Below, one piece after another: positions 38,801 through 50,100 of a stretch of DNA of 64,000 nucleotides. The stretch lies in NCBI RefSeq assembly GCF_001625305.1, contig NW_017804598.1, positions 599,786 to 663,785 on the forward strand, written 5' to 3'. Below the pieces are notes generated by a model, which did not search any database, was not told the origin of the DNA, and saw only the letters and a program-made list of their open reading frames with translations. A program made the position numbers and the translations under genes. The DNA is from Branchiostoma belcheri. Lineage: Eukaryota > Chordata > Leptocardii > Amphioxiformes > Branchiostomatidae. The stretch's first letter is position 1; the number at the start of each line of letters is the position of its first letter.

Positions 38801-41800
38801 CAGAAAAATCTAGTCCACGTGTGACGTCGACCGCCGTTAACCGACATGTGCCCATGTGCCAGGATTGTCCATTGCCTTTCTTTGACAAATCCAATCGATG
38901 TATTGATTTCGAGGAGAACTAGGCCGATTCAATTACCTAGAGGTCAGCTACAGCTGACATAGTGGCACAGCAAAATGTGGAATCCAAAATCAGGACACAT
39001 TCTTCACTATATCTACTAACACAGACGGTGATTTGGGGTGCAAGTCTAGAGGCCTTGGGATGAACTTATTTACCACACAGATACGGTTATATGAAATCAA
39101 ATGTTTGTGGAGATGTAGGACGGTAGGACGGTAGTTTCTGGCAGATGGAAGTTTGACCGTGCCTCGCCAGTCGTGATGACTTCTGTCAAAGGTCTTGGAT
39201 CTTTCGATGTCACATTTCACGTTTCGACGAGCTTATCATCATATATACCAGCTGATCCTACCAGTAACCCTCCATCAGTCTTAAGGATTAACCAAGAAGT
39301 GCTGAAACTTTCCCCCTGAGTTGTCACAAGTCGCAACACCTCCAATTTAAAAGTCGAAGTTTGGACGGGATATAAATTGAATCATTAATGGTGTCTGGCA
39401 GACCACATTACATATGTGGCAGACCACACACCATTGGGGCTATAATTACAAAACGGGGTTGCCGGTAGGAGTCTGTCCAGAAAAAGAACCATTCCATTTT
39501 AATTAACACTTTAATTTACACTTCCTACACCAAATTGCTTACAACTGTCAAAAACGTATACTGGTATCAAAAGATATCAAACAGTGAGCTGTACGGAACT
39601 ATACCACTATGGAGTGAAACAATAAATAAAAAGAAGGCTGCGGTTCATTGAAAGAAGTTCAACATAACAAGGAACTTCAGTAACCAATTGATGGACGACA
39701 TCAAGCTTGACAGACGAAACCTGACGGTAGAAATGAAAGATGGCAAGAGATGGAAAACAGTCATCGGAGACGAGAGAAACTCGTCTTAATAAGAATGTGT
39801 GAATGTGCTGTGAATTCGTGAGCAGGCTGCACATGTGGATACAGATAGATCATCAGCTTTGTAAAAGGGCAATAGAATCCTGTATCCAGTAAAGACCATT
39901 AGCCAAATCCTGGTATAATGTCAATAGAACCCTATATGTATTCATTAAAGACCATTAAGCGCAAATCCTAACAAAGCGTAATCAATGCAGTATGGGTCAA
40001 TGAACCTTGCTACCCATTCTCCTTAATTCTTCCGTTGAACTCGACGTGTTATGTTGAAGACGGAGCGCAATGTGTTTTAATAGCTGACGGTGCAATGCGG
40101 CTTCTCTGCGGTACAATAGCAACAACAGCAGCAGCAAAATGTACGTTTACAACTGTAACCATCAATCTATATTAAGTATATTTGCTGTATCGTGCAATAA
40201 ATGTAAAAACTTTTGACACGGCCTCTTCTATATACGCGAAAATGTAAACTTATATCTTCCTATAGGCAAACAATGCCCACCTTTTGCTCATTTGACCTTG
40301 TCCTACTTGTAAGAAATATTATTTTATTGAGTGTCTGTGAGTGTGTGCGTGTGTGCGTACGTGTACAAATTGCATCACCAACGGCAGTCGATATTTGGAA
40401 AGCAAAGCAGCTAACTGACTCAGCTGAATCTCCGACTATTGGATTACTGAAATGTGCGGTGTCGATGTTGTATTCTCATTGTGCAATGAATATTGATTTT
40501 TGTTTGTTTGTTTGTTTGTGGTTGGTTGGTTGGTTGGTTGGTTGGTTGGTTGGTTGGTTGGTTGGTTGGTTGGTGGTTTTATTCCTTAATTTGCTTTGTT
40601 GCTTGGTTTCTAATCAGTTGATTATGTAGTTAATAAACATCGTTTTTGCTCAGTTTCCACTTCTTCTCCAAACCAAAATAGTCAATTACCTGAACCAACC
40701 GGCTGTCGCCATGGTAACTGGTGTTGGGTTACATCATGTTGCAATTTTATAGCAGGATTTAGACTCCTGTCTGACCATATATATGAATGTGTTGGAGTGA
40801 GAATTATCAGAGCAGGCCTATGCTAGTACTAGGTTTAGTACTTGATAAGTCCTAACCGGATGCGCCTACTTCTCAATGTAGGTCTGGTGTCGCTGATCTC
40901 CCTGGCGGTCATCTCCTACGAGCGGTACCGGATGGTGGTGAAGCCGAAGGGTCCGGGCTCCTCTTACCTCACCTACAACAAAGTGGGCCTGGCCATCCTC
41001 TTCATCTACCTGTACTGTCTGTTGTGGACGGCTCTACCTATCGCGGGGTGGAGCAGCTACCAACTCGAGGTACCGCAATCGACTGAAAAAGAACCAAATT
41101 GTTGGGTTTAAGTAATAAAGTAAAAATTATGCAGCACGAATTCAATTGCGCCTTGCACACCAGTCACAAGATTGAAAATGCTACGGAAAAAAACAAGTAT
41201 CTACGGACCACCGTAAAATGTATTTACCACTGAGGCGTCGCCAAAAACACATCTGACATGCCTACACTCAAAAATAAAATTAACAGCAGAATTCTTGGGT
41301 TACGCTTTTATAATCCTATCTCCAAAATCACCTGAAACCAGCTTGGTTTGTACTTCATTTCACGCCAAATGATATTACCCAGCCTGAGGTACATATAACG
41401 CATGACGCATACTCTTATCCGTTGAACTGGACCCCAAACATACACAAAATCCCCCTATGTCTTGTACGATTATGTAAAAGAGCAAAACAGTATTAAACGT
41501 TCCGGTCTCCGGCATGTTACTTCTGAATCAGCTCTTTTACAAGGTCGTGTGCCCTTACCCTGCACCTCTACACGTATGTATACATACATACATACATACA
41601 TACATACATACATACATACATACGTCAATAGTGCTTTAAATGTTCGACGGTTGCGTACAGTTACCTGTATCAGGCTGCATCTGTACACAGGCGTTTTACA
41701 TCCGCCATGTTGGATAACACAGTTTATATCTGTTAAACACGCCAACATGCTTTTGTTGTAATCAAGTTAACCCGCCAACAACTGGTCGCCGGGATTCGTA

Positions 41801-44343
41801 TGATAATTAGTATGACGTCATGGAAAGCCTGTGTAGAAGGCATAACCACCACTGCACGTGGAGAAGGCGTGACACACCAGTTTCACGGGCACGCACACGG
41901 CACGGCAGCAGCTAATATTAATCAACACTGAACGACTTGTTACACCATCCTTTGCACATCTAACATGTAACTTTGTTTAAACCTACTAGTACTGTACTTG
42001 GTGGGAGTGACTTCCACTCTACGATAGTTCTAGGAAAAAACGAGTTTTTGAACACCTCAATTCTTGGTTGATACTCTGTCACTTCAAGGCATGACTATTT
42101 CTTGTTCTTTTCTGTGCTGGTATCAGATACATGTATATGTACTTGATATAGTAGGACGCCCACCGGTGATTGGTCGAGTTATAAAATAACTATAAACGAA
42201 CCACGCGACAAAGTGTATCTGACCTTTTGTATGTGCCAAGGGTTCGTCGGGAAGTATACAGAAGATCGATTTCCTACTCAGGATCAGTACTGTGGAATAA
42301 CTTATCAATTGAGCTAAGAACGGCTACGTCAGTTGCAGCTTTTAAAAACCGGCTGCGTCAAGCAACTTAGAACGACTTAATATGTGAACTTGGATGTTTG
42401 ATACTGAGATACCGAGAGAGTGTTTGAATTTTGTACACTTTGTATATATTTATATTGTAATTGATTCTATTGATTGTAACTGAACCGAAGAATTTGCAAA
42501 GACCCCTGACCTACCTCCCCTTGACCTCTTGAAAAACGGCTTAAGCCGAAGAGTTGTACTGATACACACATGTACTGTACATTTCAAGGTTAAATAAAGG
42601 TTGAAAAAAAAAAATAAATAAATAAATGTTCCTTCGCCATATATACCTACGCAAGTCCATATGTGAAATGTTCTCAGTGCATGGTTATGCCTCTTCAGTT
42701 TGCATTTGAACCTCTCGCTGCGACATTTGAAATCTGACTTATGGTATGACGTTTATTAATGGCGCACACCCATATGCATAACCTATCTTATATCAGGGCA
42801 AGGTACATTTAAGTAATCCGCATAAGCTTTGCCGCCCACGTAAAGTGATATATATCGAGGGATTACGGAAAACCGGAATTTCATAAGAGACATGTATATA
42901 CGCTATTACTCTCGCTATGATATTACCTGTACGAAGTACCTAGTTCATATTGCGTAGGGCTTTTCTCTTCAGTTATCTCAAGGGATTGGGTAACGGTGAA
43001 TGTTATGTTGAGTTGAAGTCGACTCATATCAAAGCTATTCAAGCGTAAATATAGCAAAGAAAATGAAGCAGTTTGTGGTCATGGAACAACCTAGCCTTGC
43101 AAGCTTGTGGGGAAATCCTGACAAATAAACTCGACATTTTTGTTGTGAAACAGGGTCCTAAGATCGGGTGCTCCGTGGCCTGGAGGAACACAGCTGGTCC
43201 AGCACGTCTTACATCGTGGCCCTGTTCACCACGTGTCTGTTCGCGCCTCTTCTCGTCATCATCTACTCCTACTACCGGCTGTGGTACAAGGTGAAGGAAG
43301 TAAGTCATAGCATAGAATTCCTATACATGTGTACATATACAGAAAGTATGTTGAATACAGAATGTATTGGAGTTACGTCGTTAATTTGAAACTCGCCACG
43401 CAACGAAACATACTGATTTTGCTTTCGACAATGTAATTTTTGCTTTTGTAATTTTCGGTTTGAAAACGCGCACATCTGCCATTGATTATCAAGATTTTAT
43501 TGCACACAGCCAATGATACTAGTAATTACATGCCGACGTCACGGTAATCATTCAGGTACCTGTCTCGGTGCAACACTGACTGATTCTGCTAGGTGACGCT
43601 GCAGTAAGAAGGACGACGTGATAACGTTTTGTAACACATTCCCATTACGGTTCATGAAACACACATTTCCCCTCCATTGCAGGGTTCGCGGAACCTGCCT
43701 GCGGCTATGAGAAAGTCGAGTCAGAAGGAGCAGAAGATCGCCATGATGGTGGTGGTGATGATCACGTGTTTCCTGGTGTGCTGGCTGCCGTACGGCGCCA
43801 TGGCCCTGGTGGTGAGTTTCGGCGGGGAGCGGCTGATCTCGAACACCGCCGCCGTGGTGCCGGCTCTCATGGCCAAGTCCAGCACCTGCTACAACCCGAT
43901 CGTCTACTTCGCCATGAACAGCCAGGTGGGTACGTAGCCTGGCAACCAGGCCAGGCTTCGGTGCTGGGAGTACTGCCTTTTTTTCACCCAACCCAAAATG
44001 GGTGAAAAAAATTCCGGTGCAAAAAATAAAAACTCCGATTAAAAAACTAAAAACACGCCAAAAATAACCAAAACCCAACCCTCTGCTTGGAGAGTGGTTT
44101 GTCGAGACAAACATCATGTATACTTTGATATATGTACAATTTGGTTCCAATATCTGATGTGTACTCTCCGTACAGTTCCGCCGCTACTTCCAGGAGCTAC
44201 TGTGCTGCGGTCGCAGACTGTTTGATGCCTCTGCGTCGGCAGGTACGTGTAACACAGCCGTGCCAGGGAAAATTCGCAAGGTTTCCGGAAACCCAACTCT
44301 GACCATGACAACGGACTGCCGAAGCAAACCGAAGGATCTGTGA
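20858..44343 (+). CDS. Opsin B, ciliary/encephalopsin-like opsin with one frameshift
   Basis: Retinal-binding GPCR, second of the tandem set. Exons: 20858-21341, 40882-41069, 43154-43299, 43683-43925, 44176-44343, all with GT/AG borders and matching phases; about 409 residues if one missing base in exon 3 is allowed for. I chose the ATG at 20858 (A at -3) over an in-frame ATG at 20777 in a weaker context. The N-terminus has several N-glycosylation sites (NVS, NTT, NGT). Tyr stands at rhodopsin position 113, and ERY, Glu181 (last codon of exon 2), the ECL2 Cys, CWLPY, the chromophore Lys (43875-43877) and NPIVY are all present. Intron 1 is 19.5 kb, far longer than any other here, but no other opsin exon lies inside it. 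The frameshift at 43184-43197 leads to a TGA at 43292; it is either a consensus error or a young pseudogene. Confidence 0.85.
22168..22502. mobile_element. MITE with TIR ending CTAGGCCT, copy 2
   Basis: Same inverted ends as 16467-16870 (GGCCTAGGAAAAAATATTGT and its complement), with an interior that is shorter by about 70 bases. Confidence 0.8.
24556..24679 (+). repeat. (AC)n-rich microsatellite
   Basis: A perfect AC core at about 24562-24590, then interrupted AC-rich sequence. Confidence 0.9.
28039..28225 (+). repeat. Short tandem array, period about 37
   Basis: Four to five degenerate units containing GTGTAATAGAAG, CACTGTCTCT and GTGCTTACG. Confidence 0.75.
29099..29197 (+). repeat. (GGTT)n microsatellite
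   Basis: About fourteen perfect GGTT units, then imperfect ones. The Trp/Leu/Val/Gly open frame through it is an artefact. Confidence 0.9.
29872..31705 (+). repeat. Satellite-like tandem array, about 11 units
   Basis: GGTCTGTGGCTGATAC or a close variant recurs at about 29964, 30119, 30296, 30456, 30628, 30790, 30950, 31117, 31297, 31422 and 31588. Each unit also has TTTCCACTTCCTGGACGAAA, GTAGTCAGCGGCTGATAC and GAAGCAATCAAGAACAAG. Unit length is mostly 155-180 bases. Confidence 0.9.
32634..32718 (+). repeat. (TG)n microsatellite
   Basis: About 38 TG units with almost no interruption. Confidence 0.95.
34258..34482 (+). mobile_element. tRNA-derived SINE
   Basis: Head with GGGTTCGAATCCCTGGC, middle TTATTTCCTCACTAGACTC, end CACACCTTGAGCACGTTTAA; same family as 2482-2710. 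Confidence 0.75.
34874..35105. mobile_element. Inverted-repeat element
   Basis: Ends of about 43 bases pair: GGCCAAATAGACAGATGACA and GCCAGGGGAGTTGGCCCGCT against the right end ACCAACTCCCCTGGCGTG...TAGACAG complement. A related end lies at about 15968-16022. Confidence 0.75.
35150..35690 (+). repeat. Duplicated block around a gap, copy 1
   Basis: Shares CTACAGTGTTAATCCAGCAT, TTATCTACATATCACTG, GTTGAGTGCTTTTTCCTGTT and AAACCCCATGTTCTAAGTTG in order with 36005-36660. Confidence 0.85.
35784..35880. repeat. (TA)n run split by an assembly gap
   Basis: (TA)n at about 35784-35817, 20 N at 35818-35837, then (AT)n at about 35849-35880. The gap probably reflects collapse in the repeat. Confidence 0.95.
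36005..36660 (+). repeat. Duplicated block around a gap, copy 2
   Basis: Counterpart of 35150-35690, with an extra segment of about 100 bases at about 36115-36215 and more divergence towards the right. Confidence 0.85.
36745..37215 (+). repeat. Tandem repeat, period about 168, nearly three units
   Basis: Landmarks CATCAACATTATTCAATG, TCCTTGTTTATCAAAC, TACGGTATAGTGT and GTGCCCTAACAGGAATTCCA recur with spacing of about 166-170 bases. Confidence 0.85.
37844..37937. repeat. Small palindromic element
   Basis: CCCTCGCTGACAAATTTCGT at the left pairs with TACGAAATTGTCAGCGAGGG at the right. The interior carries the direct repeat ATAGTCACCAGTTCTACGAA. Confidence 0.85.
38320..38440 (+). mobile_element. 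SINE head
   Basis: GTCCCGGGTTCGAGTCCTGA is a good Pol III B box, followed by CCTTGGGAAAGGCACTTTAC, which is shared with the 2482 copy. Confidence 0.65.
38671..38704 (+). repeat. (TTGTC)n microsatellite
   Basis: Six perfect five-base units. Confidence 0.9.
40520..40574 (+). repeat. (GGTT)n microsatellite
   Basis: About thirteen GGTT units preceded by (TTTG)n; 300 bases before opsin B exon 2. Confidence 0.9.
40882..41069 (+). CDS. Opsin B exon 2 (TM3-TM4-ECL2)
   Basis: Acceptor AATGTAG, donor GTACCG, phases 1 and 0, 188 bases. It carries ERY, TM4 and GWSSYQLE, whose final Glu aligns with Glu181. Confidence 0.92.
41575..41623 (+). repeat. (CATA)n microsatellite
   Basis: About twelve tetranucleotide units. 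Confidence 0.9.
42185..42628 (+). mobile_element. 5'-truncated non-LTR retrotransposon (LINE) 3' end
   Basis: An open frame from 42185 to the TAG at 42368-42370 encodes a typical C-terminal end of a LINE reverse transcriptase protein. Visible signatures are YVPRVRRE, then [15 protein letters not shown], then FKNRLRQ before the stop. About 220 bases of 3' UTR follow, with AATAAA and an A-rich tail with (AAAT)n ending at about 42628. It is missing nearly all of the element's upstream part, so it is a dead insertion. The clade (CR1/Crack-like or similar) is not determined. Confidence 0.8.
43154..43299 (+). CDS. Opsin B exon 3 (ECL2-TM5), frameshifted
   Basis: Acceptor GAAACAG, donor GTAAGT. The length is 146 bases between two phase-0 borders, so one base is missing. 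GCSVAW is read in the first frame; TM5 (SSTSYIV onward) is read in another. The switch lies at about 43184-43197. Confidence 0.88.
43300..43682 (+). other. Intron 3 of opsin B
   Basis: 383 bases; nothing recognised. Confidence 0.85.
43683..43925 (+). CDS. Opsin B exon 4 (ICL3-TM6-TM7)
   Basis: Acceptor CATTGCAG, donor GTGGGT, 81 codons in phase 0. It has CWLPY in TM6, AKSS with the chromophore Lys, NPIVY and NSQ. Confidence 0.94.
43937..44110. repeat. Dispersed repeat in opsin B intron 4
   Basis: Contains the palindrome TTTTTTTCACCC...GGGTGAAAAAAA and CCAACCCTCTGCTTGGAGAG; the end motif CCTCTGCTTGGAGAGT recurs at about 45534. Confidence 0.5.
44176..44343 (+). CDS. Opsin B exon 5 (C-tail)
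   Basis: Acceptor CCGTACAG; FRR at the start of helix 8, a CC palmitoylation-type pair, and a stop TGA at 44341-44343. Confidence 0.9.
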   Translation, partial: FRRYFQELLCCGRRLFDASASAGTCNTAVPGKIRKVSGNPTLTMTTDCRSKPKDL

Positions 44344-46793
44344 GCGACCACGCTTGTAATGATGAATCAGAGATGGAGGGAGCCCGGCAGGATACGGCAT
44401 CGCAACAGTGGATAGAGATGCAAGCTGTCGCTATCGTCGTGAAGGCTGTTGAAGTCGACACCGATGCAGAAAATACGCCATAATGTGAGACGACCAATAT
44501 GTTATGCTGAGGTCACATTTCCAAACGAAAAGCACTATATAAAAGAAAACAAAACACAAAAAGGTTTAAATAGATAATCAAATATACCATTTGCGTATAT
44601 TCCTGATAAGAATTCTTGTTTGTTTCAACGGTTCATGCAAACATCCCGGCCGGACCCGGTTTGGAAATGTATAAACCTCAGCAGAACTCACCCATGACTT
44701 GCAGCGCCACCTATCCGCGCACATCTTTACTGCAGCATTGTTGTATGAGAGTCGCAGTAGTTGTGATGCAGTGGATATATACACTGAATGGCAAGTTCAT
44801 AAGAGCAATAATATTGTAAAATAATAGAATCCCACGTTGTCCTAACTTGACGGAAATGTAAACTATTTGTCTGTGGACCATGTACAGTAGAAGCGGAATA
44901 CATAAAATGTAAAATGCTGCTTCTTATGTTAATATTTACAATCATTCTTCCAACATTCCATTGTTATTACAAGAAATTTAGTTTCAACATTAAAAAATGC
45001 CCAAATTAAAAAAAAAATAGCCCAAATGCCTACGAGCCCAATTGCAGAAAAACTGGTTGTCTGTATGTTCGCACAAAAGTATTTAGATTATGACAAAATA
45101 GTCTGTATAGTGTTCAACTTATAACGATTCAGATATATGTAATTATGATAATCCTTTTAAAGTATTGTCATGTGTAACGTCGTACAATGTCTACAATACG
45201 GTTGAGATGTCAGACTTCCTTTCTTCAAATTACAGAAATGATCTCAAACATCTGTTATTAAATTCATAATCATAAATTTCATAAATTCATTATTATCACT
45301 TTCATAACATATGGGAGTACCACAGTTTAATTTTAAACAGGGAATTGGGCGCCTTTGGCACATGCGCACGCCCATTTTAATCTCCAGGCAGATCTTTTGG
45401 TGGCAGCAAGACAATACAACAGTATCAGATTGGCAAGTCAGTAGCCATTTGGCTGGAGTAAACAAAATATACCAGTATCTAAGAATGTCCGATAAAAACG
45501 CCTAAACATGTCAAAAAATAAGTCGAACCTTAACCTCTGCTTGGAGAGTATGCCCTTTTGCCATTTGGGAGCATTTCTGTCCTGTAATGTGATTTTGGAT
45601 GTATCCTGAATAAATTTAATAAATGCTTTTGTTACTGTCTAGTTTGTTGGAAGTTGTCATTTGATGGCGGGGGATATGTTATCGTCTGGTATGAATGTGT
45701 TTCCCGCTCAAATTAATTCTCTGTGACACGTGCATTTGACACAACTTGGGGAGTTTGATCAATAGCAATAGCCACATATTCGCTGCTCTGAGCCTCTGGC
45801 TGATCTAAGTCAGAGCGCCGCCTGGTGATATTTTTAATCACGACATCTCAACACGCCTATTGTTTATTGATATAAATCAGCCCAAATGATCAAAGCAACA
45901 TACTCATTATTTGACTGTGAAGTGGTGAACAAAACAGCCCTGCAAGCACACAACACACCAGCCCCGTCACACAGTCACACAACGCAAGTTGCTTCCAACT
46001 TTGTGCTGTCTTGATACCAACAGATTGCTTGATTATCCACGACCCCTATCGGAACACTCTGCATTGCAGGCCTAAGTACCTGACGTCCTTCGTTAAAGGT
46101 CACTGAGGAAGGAAAGGTCAGTCACCTCTCTGAGAAAATTGAGCCGAACCGTATCGCATTCGTCCTCGAGCGACCCTCTCCCATATATGCACGAAGAGTC
46201 GTTGCTACCAGTACCTGTGAAAATACTCATTTGGATTAGGAAATAGGTCTATTTGGAATGTTGACCTGAATAGTTAACACGCACACTCCAGTAACTGTAG
46301 CAACGATGTGTACATGTACTTCCGAGTATAGCTAAAAAAATATAGAAGCTATTTGAAGCTCTTTGGTACCAGTTATGATATACCATTTCGCGAAACTGGT
46401 CCATAATGTTGGAAGAAATGAAACAACTAGTCTATGATGGTTTTTGTGACTCATGTTATTTAGCCTTGGTAAACGGAAGAAAGCGGGCATAGACTTGGCC
46501 TACAAATGATGATTTGTCCGGTCAGTGGGCCATATTGTGATGATGCCCAATTTTCAAGCATCTCATGAATAAAGGAAGCCTCGAACAATACTCGTGACCT
46601 TGCATTTGAAAAGGAGCTTCGATTAGTGCAGCGTTGTCTTGGCGACAGGGCTATTTTCACGCATGCGTGTCTGTCGGAGTGCTCCCGTACGGGGCAACAG
46701 TTGGGAAAATCCTTTAGCACCGGTTGTAGGCCGTGTAGGTAGGTGCTAGGACCGTCTTGGTAGGTGGCGAGAGCATCTAAGGGTAGTCTCGCC
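44344..46793. other. Intergenic region between opsins B and C
   Basis: Probably holds the opsin B 3' UTR and the opsin C promoter. No coding exon recognised. A relic of the 43937 repeat lies at about 45490-45560. Confidence 0.7.
45609..45623 (+). promoter_or_regulatory. Possible polyadenylation signals for opsin B
   Basis: Two AATAAA hexamers (45609-45614, 45618-45623) 1.3 kb after the stop. Weak evidence. Confidence 0.25.
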
Positions 46794-47157
46794 ATGGAGT
46801 CGGTTGGGCAGAACGGGACGTTTCCAGACACCATGGCACCAACACCTGAAGCCCTGCTGACGTCCGATCCCACCTCAACCCCGGCCTACTTCACCACGGA
46901 GCAACACCTGCTCATGGCCGTCTGGCTCGGCTTCATCGGGTCGTTCGGCTTCATCGCCAACCTCCTGACGGTGCTGGTGTTCTGGTGCTTCAGGTCTCTC
47001 CGCACGCCGTTCCACCTGTACCTGGGCGGCATCGCGCTGAGCGACGTGCTGGTGGCGGCGCTGGGCAGCCCCTTCGCCGTGGCGTCCGCGGTGGGCGAGC
47101 GGTGGCTGTTCGGCCGCGCGGCGTGCGTCTGGTACGCTTTCGTCAACTACTTCCTCA
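46794..47157 (+). CDS. Opsin C exon 1
   Basis: ATG in GCCATGG to donor GTAAGT, phase 1, 364 bases. Covers the N-terminus to the TM3 start, with Cys and Tyr at positions 110 and 113, and no intron within TM1. Confidence 0.93.
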
Positions 47158-50100
47158 GTAAGTACACGGGTTTTATCACAATGAATAACTATGGAATATA
47201 TACCTGTATGGGTAACCATAGAATTAACAAAGACCATAAACAAACCCGCCTTAATAATCACAAAATCTACAAAGATTATAGAGATACAAATATCATCATA
47301 TCCTCCTCGACCCTACTATGTTTTCTTAATCATAGACTATCATATATGTACATGCGTATATTGCGTATCATTATCAAGGTTACATTTACATACATGCCGT
47401 GCTTTGTCTCGTGAATATTTGGTTTCTTCACTATTTCATGTGTATAAGATTTGACCGTGAGGCTTCTCGGTCTAGTTGAGAAGAATTTGCCGACTCTCAT
47501 AATCGTCATATGAGCAATGGTAACAATGATAATACATCTATGATGTTATCAAATGAGGCAAAATAGCGCGAATGTTTTAGCAACAAAATATCTTGTCAGC
47601 TAGAGGCATTTGATATCAGAAATACATTACCATTTATTGTAACACTGGGCCACCACTTTACGAACAAAAGCGTAACCACATGCACATCTCAACCTGGCCG
47701 ATATGCATTAGTCCAATTGGGGCTGAGTAATTACCAATTACTCAGCGCTTTCGATCAAATGGAAGTCGCTTTACGACAATGTCAATGACCCCAGATGCTG
47801 TGATTTTGCATCGCTGTAAGTGGCCGTTGATAGCTCCGCGAATTCGTGAAACAGCGCGTCCTTCAGCGCAACAGGTTCAACCGATCAATATATGCGTCCT
47901 GTGGTGGTTTAACGTTACATCTTACTTTTAAAATGGCGTAAAGCAACTGGTTGCATCATTGCTTGGATGAATGGAGATTATGTCTCCCGCACATTGCTAA
48001 CGTAGGCGATTTTGTAACGTAGATACTACTGACGTTTTGACCTTATTTGATTAAAACGCACGTCATGGGCCTGACGTCGACATACGTATTTTCCGCAATA
48101 TCTGTTCTGCTCTACTTATTATGTTTACCGTCACAGAAGGATAACATATTGCTTTTGCTGTGTTTCTTTTTCTTCCTCCTCCTCTTCTTCTTCTCCAAAC
48201 AAATAAGGTCAGTGCCCTGAACCAGACGTATGTCACCATGGTAACTGGCGCTGCTTCAAATTCGTTATTAGTCTTGATCAAATTTAGACAGGAATATGTG
48301 TAAATATCATATAATGGACTAAGCTTGTTGCCTTGAAGTGGCACTAATTACAGCAGATGTGCATCACTAATATCTATTTATGCTAGATTTGTTGGTGTTG
48401 GGTTTTGCACCAACAGAAAACACGGTACCTTCGCTCGAACGCACCAAACTAAATTATAATGAAGGAAGGCCAACGAAGAATTTGCAAGACCAAACATGCA
48501 TGGAAAACGACCGGTCTGATTGATCAACTGGTTACTGTGGATTCAGTGCAACCCAAACATTGTTAGGTATACGTAGCAGTCTGGATTATCAATGTTTACT
48601 TTTCATTCATGAAATCTACATAAATCATTCTGAACCTGCATCGAAAGCGAGCGCGTTTGGGTTACTGTAAGATATAGATGCGCGTCTTGTGGCTCATTAT
48701 GTTTGCTAAAAAAAAAACATGCATGGAGACAGAATCAAACATGTATGTTGTCTCTGTCAAAAGGAAAAAAAAACTAAGTATTTTTTTTCGGTGATACTTT
48801 TCTGAAACAAAATCTTGCAATCTTGTCCGTTCGTAGAGATACACGTCTGGAACATTCTCTCCAAATAATGGGAGGCCTATTATATTATGAAGAGTACGAG
48901 CTGGTTTGGACTGGTTTGAGCTGGTTTGGACTGGAATATTCCGAAGAGTACCAGTTCGTTTCAGATCCAGTCTGTCAAAGAATCTAGGTTACCTACATGT
49001 AATTAGCCGTCTAATCAGCTAGTAACGCTACCGTCGCGCAACGTACGGGAATGGCCACAAATGACGGGGTATGCAAATCGACGCCACCCAAGGCGTAGTT
49101 CAACTTCGATGTAATTTTCCGGACGAGAAATGGTCTAGTTATGTTAGAGCTGATCTGCGGTGAAAAATGGCAAGAGCTAGCTATATACGTATCTGCAAAT
49201 TTACATGGTGCAACATCTGACTGACTTTTGTTAATCACTCCCTGCCAGACCCTTTGGCCTAAAGAAAGAACAGGAAAAATCAGGTGATAATCATGCCCGT
49301 AGCCAGGGGGGGTTCGGGGGTTCGGAAGAACCCCCCCACAAGGCTAAAAGGTCCACTTTTTGGTCCACTTTTTATGTAAAGGTCCATTTTTTGGTCCACT
49401 TTTTATGTAAAGGTCCACTTTTTGGTCCACTTTTTATGTAAAGGTCCAAGATTTTTTCTTGAAAAGATGGACTGGAATCGTAGAAAAACTGCTCCCTTTG
49501 TCATTGAATAAAAATTTATCTCTGATTTTTTCTTGAAAATCCTCTCAAAAACGCACGAAATGCCATTTTAGAAGGTTCATTTTTCAAAATTTTCCGGGGG
49601 AGCATGCCCCCGGACCCCCCTAGGAACCTCGTGCCTTCGGCGCTCGCCTCGCGCCTACGGCGCTCGAGGTCCCCCTCTAGCAGTGGGAAGAACCCCCCAT
49701 TCAAAAATCCTGGCTACGGGCATGTGTCTTAGAGAGCCAGTCACGATGTAGGNNNNNNNNNNNNNNNNNNNNCTTTTTGGTCCACTTTTTATGTAAAGGT
49801 CCAAGATTTTTCTTGAAAAGATGGACTGGAATCGTAGAAAAACTGCTCCCTTTGTCATTGAATAAAATTTATCTCTGATTTTTCTTGAAAATCCTCTCAA
49901 AAACGCACGAAATGCCATTTTAGAAGGTTCATTTTTCAAAATTTCCGGGGGAGCATGCCCCCGGACCCCCCTAAGAACCTCGCGCCTTCGGCGCTCGCCT
50001 CGCGTCTACGGCGCTCGAGGTCCCCTCTAGCAGTGGGAAGAACCCCCCCATTCAAAATCCTGGCTACGGGCATGTATCAGATATTTTGATGAATTTGCCT

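Larger units (their letters stand above)
21342..40881 (+). other. Intron 1 of opsin B (19.5 kb)
   Basis: No opsin exon or recognisable gene on either strand. Named repeats are listed separately. 22550-24540, 24700-28030, 28230-29090, 31710-32630 and 37220-38310 hold only short unrecognised open frames and a few small repeats. Confidence 0.7.
41070..43153 (+). other. Intron 2 of opsin B
   Basis: Non-coding for opsin. It contains a (CATA)n run and the 3' end of a non-LTR retrotransposon (42185-42628). Nothing recognised elsewhere. Confidence 0.8.

Noticed and set aside
43548..44150. 200-codon minus-strand open frame over opsin B exon 4
   Set aside because: Low-complexity His-rich antisense of the TM6 exon; it resembles no family and lacks splice or start context.
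46764..46793. Earlier start for opsin C
   Set aside because: The codon at 46764 is GTG; the first ATG is at 46794 in a strong GCCATGG context.
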